Below, in pieces: positions 61,984 to 64,000 of a DNA stretch of 64,000 bases (positions are counted from its first letter, which is position 1; each line of letters starts with the position of its first letter). The notes beneath the pieces are model-generated. The model made no database searches and was not told the origin of the DNA. It worked only from the letters and a program-made list of their open reading frames with translations. A program made the position numbers and the translations under genes. Source of the DNA: Bradyrhizobium sp. CCBAU 53340 (GTDB taxonomy: Bacteria; Pseudomonadota; Alphaproteobacteria; Rhizobiales; Xanthobacteraceae); contig NZ_CP030055.1 of the NCBI RefSeq assembly GCF_015291645.1, positions 4,898,001-4,962,000 on the forward strand. The letters run 5' to 3'.

Positions 61984-62691
61984 CTAGTCTCCTTTCGGCT
62001 TTCGCCGTTCAATCACGCGGATTCCCTCGCCGCCCGCCAAAACAGCCGAGCTGGCCAAGCCGATGAACAGTCCGTGCTCGACCACGCCGGGGATCGCGCT
62101 CAAGGCCTTGGCGAGGCTGGCGGGATCCACGATACGTCCGAGCTGGGCATCGACGATCCAGTGGCCGCCATCGGTGACAAAAACGTGGCCATCTTTGGCC
62201 TTCCGGACCGCCATTTGCCCGGAAACGCCGCATTCCGCAAATGCCTTCTCGATCGCCCGCCGTGTCGCGCCAAGCCCGAACGGGATGACCTCGACCGGCA
62301 GCGGAAAGCGGCCGAGCGTCGGCACCCATTTGGTGTCGTCGGCGATCACGATCATGCGATCCGAGGCGGCTGCCACGATCTTCTCGCGCAGCAGCGCACC
62401 GCCGCCCCCCTTGATCAGGTTCAGCTCGGGATCGATCTCGTCGGCCCCGTCGACGGTGATGTCGAGATGGTCGATCTCGTCGAGCGTGGTCAGCGGCACA
62501 CCGCAACGCATCGCGTCGGCACGGGTCGCCTCGGAGGTCGGCACGCCGATCACCTTGAGGCCGGCCGCGACGCGCTCGCCCAGCAGCTCGACGAAATGCT
62601 TGGCGGTCGAGCCGGTGCCGAGGCCGAGCTGCATGCCGTCACGCACCTCTTCCAGGGCGCGTGCCGCCGCCTGCCGCTTCAACTGATCCAT
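61984..62691 (-). CDS. rpiA: Ribose-5-phosphate isomerase A
   Basis: A 235-residue enzyme interconverting ribose-5-phosphate and ribulose-5-phosphate. [20 protein letters not shown] (phosphate site), [20 protein letters not shown] (catalytic aspartates and lysine) and [20 protein letters not shown] are the RpiA blocks. ATG at 62691 is preferred to a TTG two codons earlier. The DUF2059 start is two bases after its stop; gor follows, so pentose phosphate and glutathione recycling are grouped. Confidence 0.95.
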   Translation of the reverse strand: MDQLKRQAAARALEEVRDGMQLGLGTGSTAKHFVELLGERVAAGLKVIGVPTSEATRADAMRCGVPLTTLDEIDHLDITVDGADEIDPELNLIKGGGGALLREKIVAAASDRMIVIADDTKWVPTLGRFPLPVEVIPFGLGATRRAIEKAFAECGVSGQMAVRKAKDGHVFVTDGGHWIVDAQLGRIVDPASLAKALSAIPGVVEHGLFIGLASSAVLAGGEGIRVIERRKPKGD

Positions 62692-62860
62692 ATCCAAATT
62701 TGCGCCCGCCTCTGTCTTGAGAGTGCCGCCGATGGTGCCACTTGCGGCGGCCTATGTAGCCTCGTTTTTCCCGCAGGAACAGGCCTTTGGGCTCATCTTA
62801 TAAGGTGAACTTATGGCTTCGGCCCTTGCGCCGATCCGGCCGGCCCGATAGCGCTTTTGT

Positions 62861-63535
62861 ATGACCCCTCCTTACACCCTCGTCTTCGATCTCGACGGCA
62901 CGCTTGTGGATACGGCGCCCGACCTGATCACCGCGCTGAATTACGTGCTGGACCGCGAAGGCCTGCCGCCGGTGCCGATGCAATCGGCCCGCAACATGAT
63001 CGGTGCTGGCGCCCGCAAGCTGATCGAACGGGGCCTGGAGGCCGAGGGCCGCGTGGTCAGTGTGGCCGACATGGACCGGATGACGGCGGATTTCATCGCC
63101 TATTACGCCGACCACATTGCCATCGAATCGCGCCCCTTCGAGGGCCTGCTGGAGGCGCTCGACCTGTTTGCGGCGCAGGGCCATCGGCTGGCGGTCTGCA
63201 CCAACAAGCTGGAATGGCTGTCGAAGCGGCTTCTGGACCAGCTCGACCTGAGCGGGCGGTTCGCGGCGATCTGCGGCGCCGATACGTTCGGGGTGCAGAA
63301 ACCGGATCCGACCATTTTCCGCCAGACCGTGGCGCGGGCCGGCGGCGAGGTCAAAGCCAGTATCATGGTCGGCGATGCCGGAACCGACGTCGGTGTGGCC
63401 CGGCGCGCCGGGGTGCCCGTGATCGGGGTCAGTTTCGGTTATACGGATGTGCCGATCGCCGAGTTGAAGCCGGACCGGCTGATCCATCACATGCGCGACC
63501 TGCCGGCTGCCGCCCACAGCCTGATGACCGCCTAG
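62861..63535 (+). CDS. gph: Phosphoglycolate phosphatase
   Basis: A 224-residue HAD-superfamily phosphatase. The nucleophile motif is FDLDGTLVDTAPDLITALN, with Asp10 and Asp12; GAGARKLIERGLEAEG lies in the cap; VCTNKLEWLSKRLLDQLD (motif II Thr) and KPDPTIFRQTV (motif III Lys) follow, then VGDAGTDVGVARRAGVPVIG (motif IV). The pattern fits Gph, which clears 2-phosphoglycolate. Divergent from rpiA. Confidence 0.92.
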   Translation: MTPPYTLVFDLDGTLVDTAPDLITALNYVLDREGLPPVPMQSARNMIGAGARKLIERGLEAEGRVVSVADMDRMTADFIAYYADHIAIESRPFEGLLEALDLFAAQGHRLAVCTNKLEWLSKRLLDQLDLSGRFAAICGADTFGVQKPDPTIFRQTVARAGGEVKASIMVGDAGTDVGVARRAGVPVIGVSFGYTDVPIAELKPDRLIHHMRDLPAAAHSLMTA

Positions 63536-63542
63536 ATTGGCG

Positions 63543-63851
63543 TCACAGCGACCATAATGTCTCGTGGTTGGTGATCGGTCGTTCGAAGCGCGCGCCAGCC
63601 GCCACGAAGGGCGGCGCCAAGTCCAGCATGGCCTGCAACGTGTCCAGCTGCTTGGCGTCCGCCAGCGTCTCCCAGATGCTGACGTTCTGCATGGCGCAGT
63701 TCTCGCGATCGATTCCGGCATAGAAAGCCAGGTTTCCTTTCAGCGCCCTGATGGCGGGAACGAGGGTCGCTTGCGCCTCGTCCAGCAATTGCCGGATCGC
63801 GTCGTATTGGCTGGCGTCGAACCGGGCGAGCGAGATACGGACAACTGACAT
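63543..63851 (-). CDS. ABM-domain quinol monooxygenase-like protein
   Basis: A 102-residue single antibiotic-biosynthesis-monooxygenase (ABM) module: MSVVRISLARFDASQYDAIR, LDEAQATLVPAIRALKGNLA, FYAGIDRENCAMQNVSIWET and LDLAPPFVAAGARFERPITN. The fold is a dimeric alpha/beta barrel like YgiN. AGGATCAGGAA before the ATG at 63851 fixes the start. Tail-to-tail with gph and divergent from the LysR gene, so it may be that regulator's target. Confidence 0.82.
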   Translation of the reverse strand: MSVVRISLARFDASQYDAIRQLLDEAQATLVPAIRALKGNLAFYAGIDRENCAMQNVSIWETLADAKQLDTLQAMLDLAPPFVAAGARFERPITNHETLWSL

Positions 63852-63937
63852 TTCCTGATCCTTTCGGTGGCCGCGGGATCATCTAGTCGATATCCAAGTA
63901 TTTCTGAAATCGCATGTCTTTGGAGTATGCTATCCAT

Positions 63938-64000
63938 ATGATGGATGGCACGCGGCTTGACCTGAACCTGCTCCTGGCGCTGGAAGCGCTCCTGGCCGAA
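63938..64000 (+). CDS. LysR-family regulator (start only, runs off the window)
   Basis: The first 21 codons are visible: MMDGTRLDLNLLLALEALLA then E. The LDLNLLLALEALLAE start is the typical first helix of the LysR winged-helix domain. Starts at 63938 or 63941. The ATG sits in the centre of ATCCAT-ATG-ATGGAT (63932-63946). Divergent from the ABM gene with 86 bp between, the usual arrangement for LysR regulators and their targets. Confidence 0.75.
   Translation, partial: MMDGTRLDLNLLLALEALLAE

Noticed and set aside
1..64000. tRNA and rRNA genes
   Set aside because: Intergenic gaps were read for the GGTTCGAATC T-loop and cloverleaf pattern and none was found; a covariance search would be decisive.

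Overview
The window is GC-rich, densely packed alphaproteobacterial chromosome. It most resembles Bradyrhizobium or a close relative (Nitrobacteraceae). The reasons are: a second haem-copper oxidase operon with the coxMNOP gene order (subunits II, I, III, III, then IV); a DUF2865 protein; tandem kup genes; paired GC-rich and ATGATC-type intergenic palindromes of the kind scattered through these genomes; and class II DAHP synthase, CimA, PssA/Psd and Kup homologues of rhizobial type. This is inference from gene content, not a database match. No rRNA, tRNA, CRISPR array, transposase or integrase was seen. The window begins inside a winged-helix membrane regulator and ends in the first 21 codons of a LysR regulator.

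Layout. 1-8203: a partial regulator diverges from two large type V autotransporters with strongly repetitive passengers. 8345-13167: a co-directional rhodanese / aminotransferase / periplasmic polyamine-type binding protein cluster, then an AraC regulator and a 1-Cys peroxiredoxin. 13344-19112: two Kup potassium transporters and a MotA/MotB pair. 19326-24704: SDR and RraA-like enzymes, then phospholipid synthesis (psd, pssA) behind an ATM1-type ABC exporter. 24897-29657: a LOG-family hydrolase, a VOC protein, and a tightly coupled cysS / 37-residue microprotein / GNAT / cimA operon. 29943-32556: exported DUF2865 and membrane DUF2189 proteins. 33102-37626: the alternative cytochrome c oxidase operon. 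37651-41171: aroF(class II)-dgkA-nadE operon. 41353-47344: accessory genes, with a truncated GST abutting an excisionase-like HTH gene and three further regulators. 47335-49398: an overlapping TerB / membrane protein / TerC / YqhA operon. 49767-51925: a MocR regulator and PaiB with a palindrome between them. 51945-55702: NhaA, divergent from a class II glutamine amidotransferase / YbdK ligase / zinc-ribbon peptide cluster. 55712-59967: small coiled protein, double cupin, YkgJ-type cysteine cluster protein and an outer-membrane porin. 60018-62691: rpiA / DUF2059 / gor. 62861-64000: gph, an ABM monooxygenase and the start of a LysR regulator.

Most of the window is housekeeping. The best leads for something new are: (1) a long 5' UTR hairpin that fully pairs the Shine-Dalgarno sequence of the porin, with a G-G opposition reminiscent of ROSE thermosensors (58264-58313); (2) the EgtC-like amidotransferase plus YbdK-like gamma-glutamyl ligase plus zinc-ribbon peptide cluster, without the rest of the ergothioneine pathway (53378-55702); (3) the four-gene TerB/TerC membrane operon; (4) perfect 16-bp-period direct repeats in front of the alternative oxidase operon; (5) the cysS-linked membrane microprotein; and (6) the block-duplicated SSTAGSA repeat passenger of the first autotransporter.
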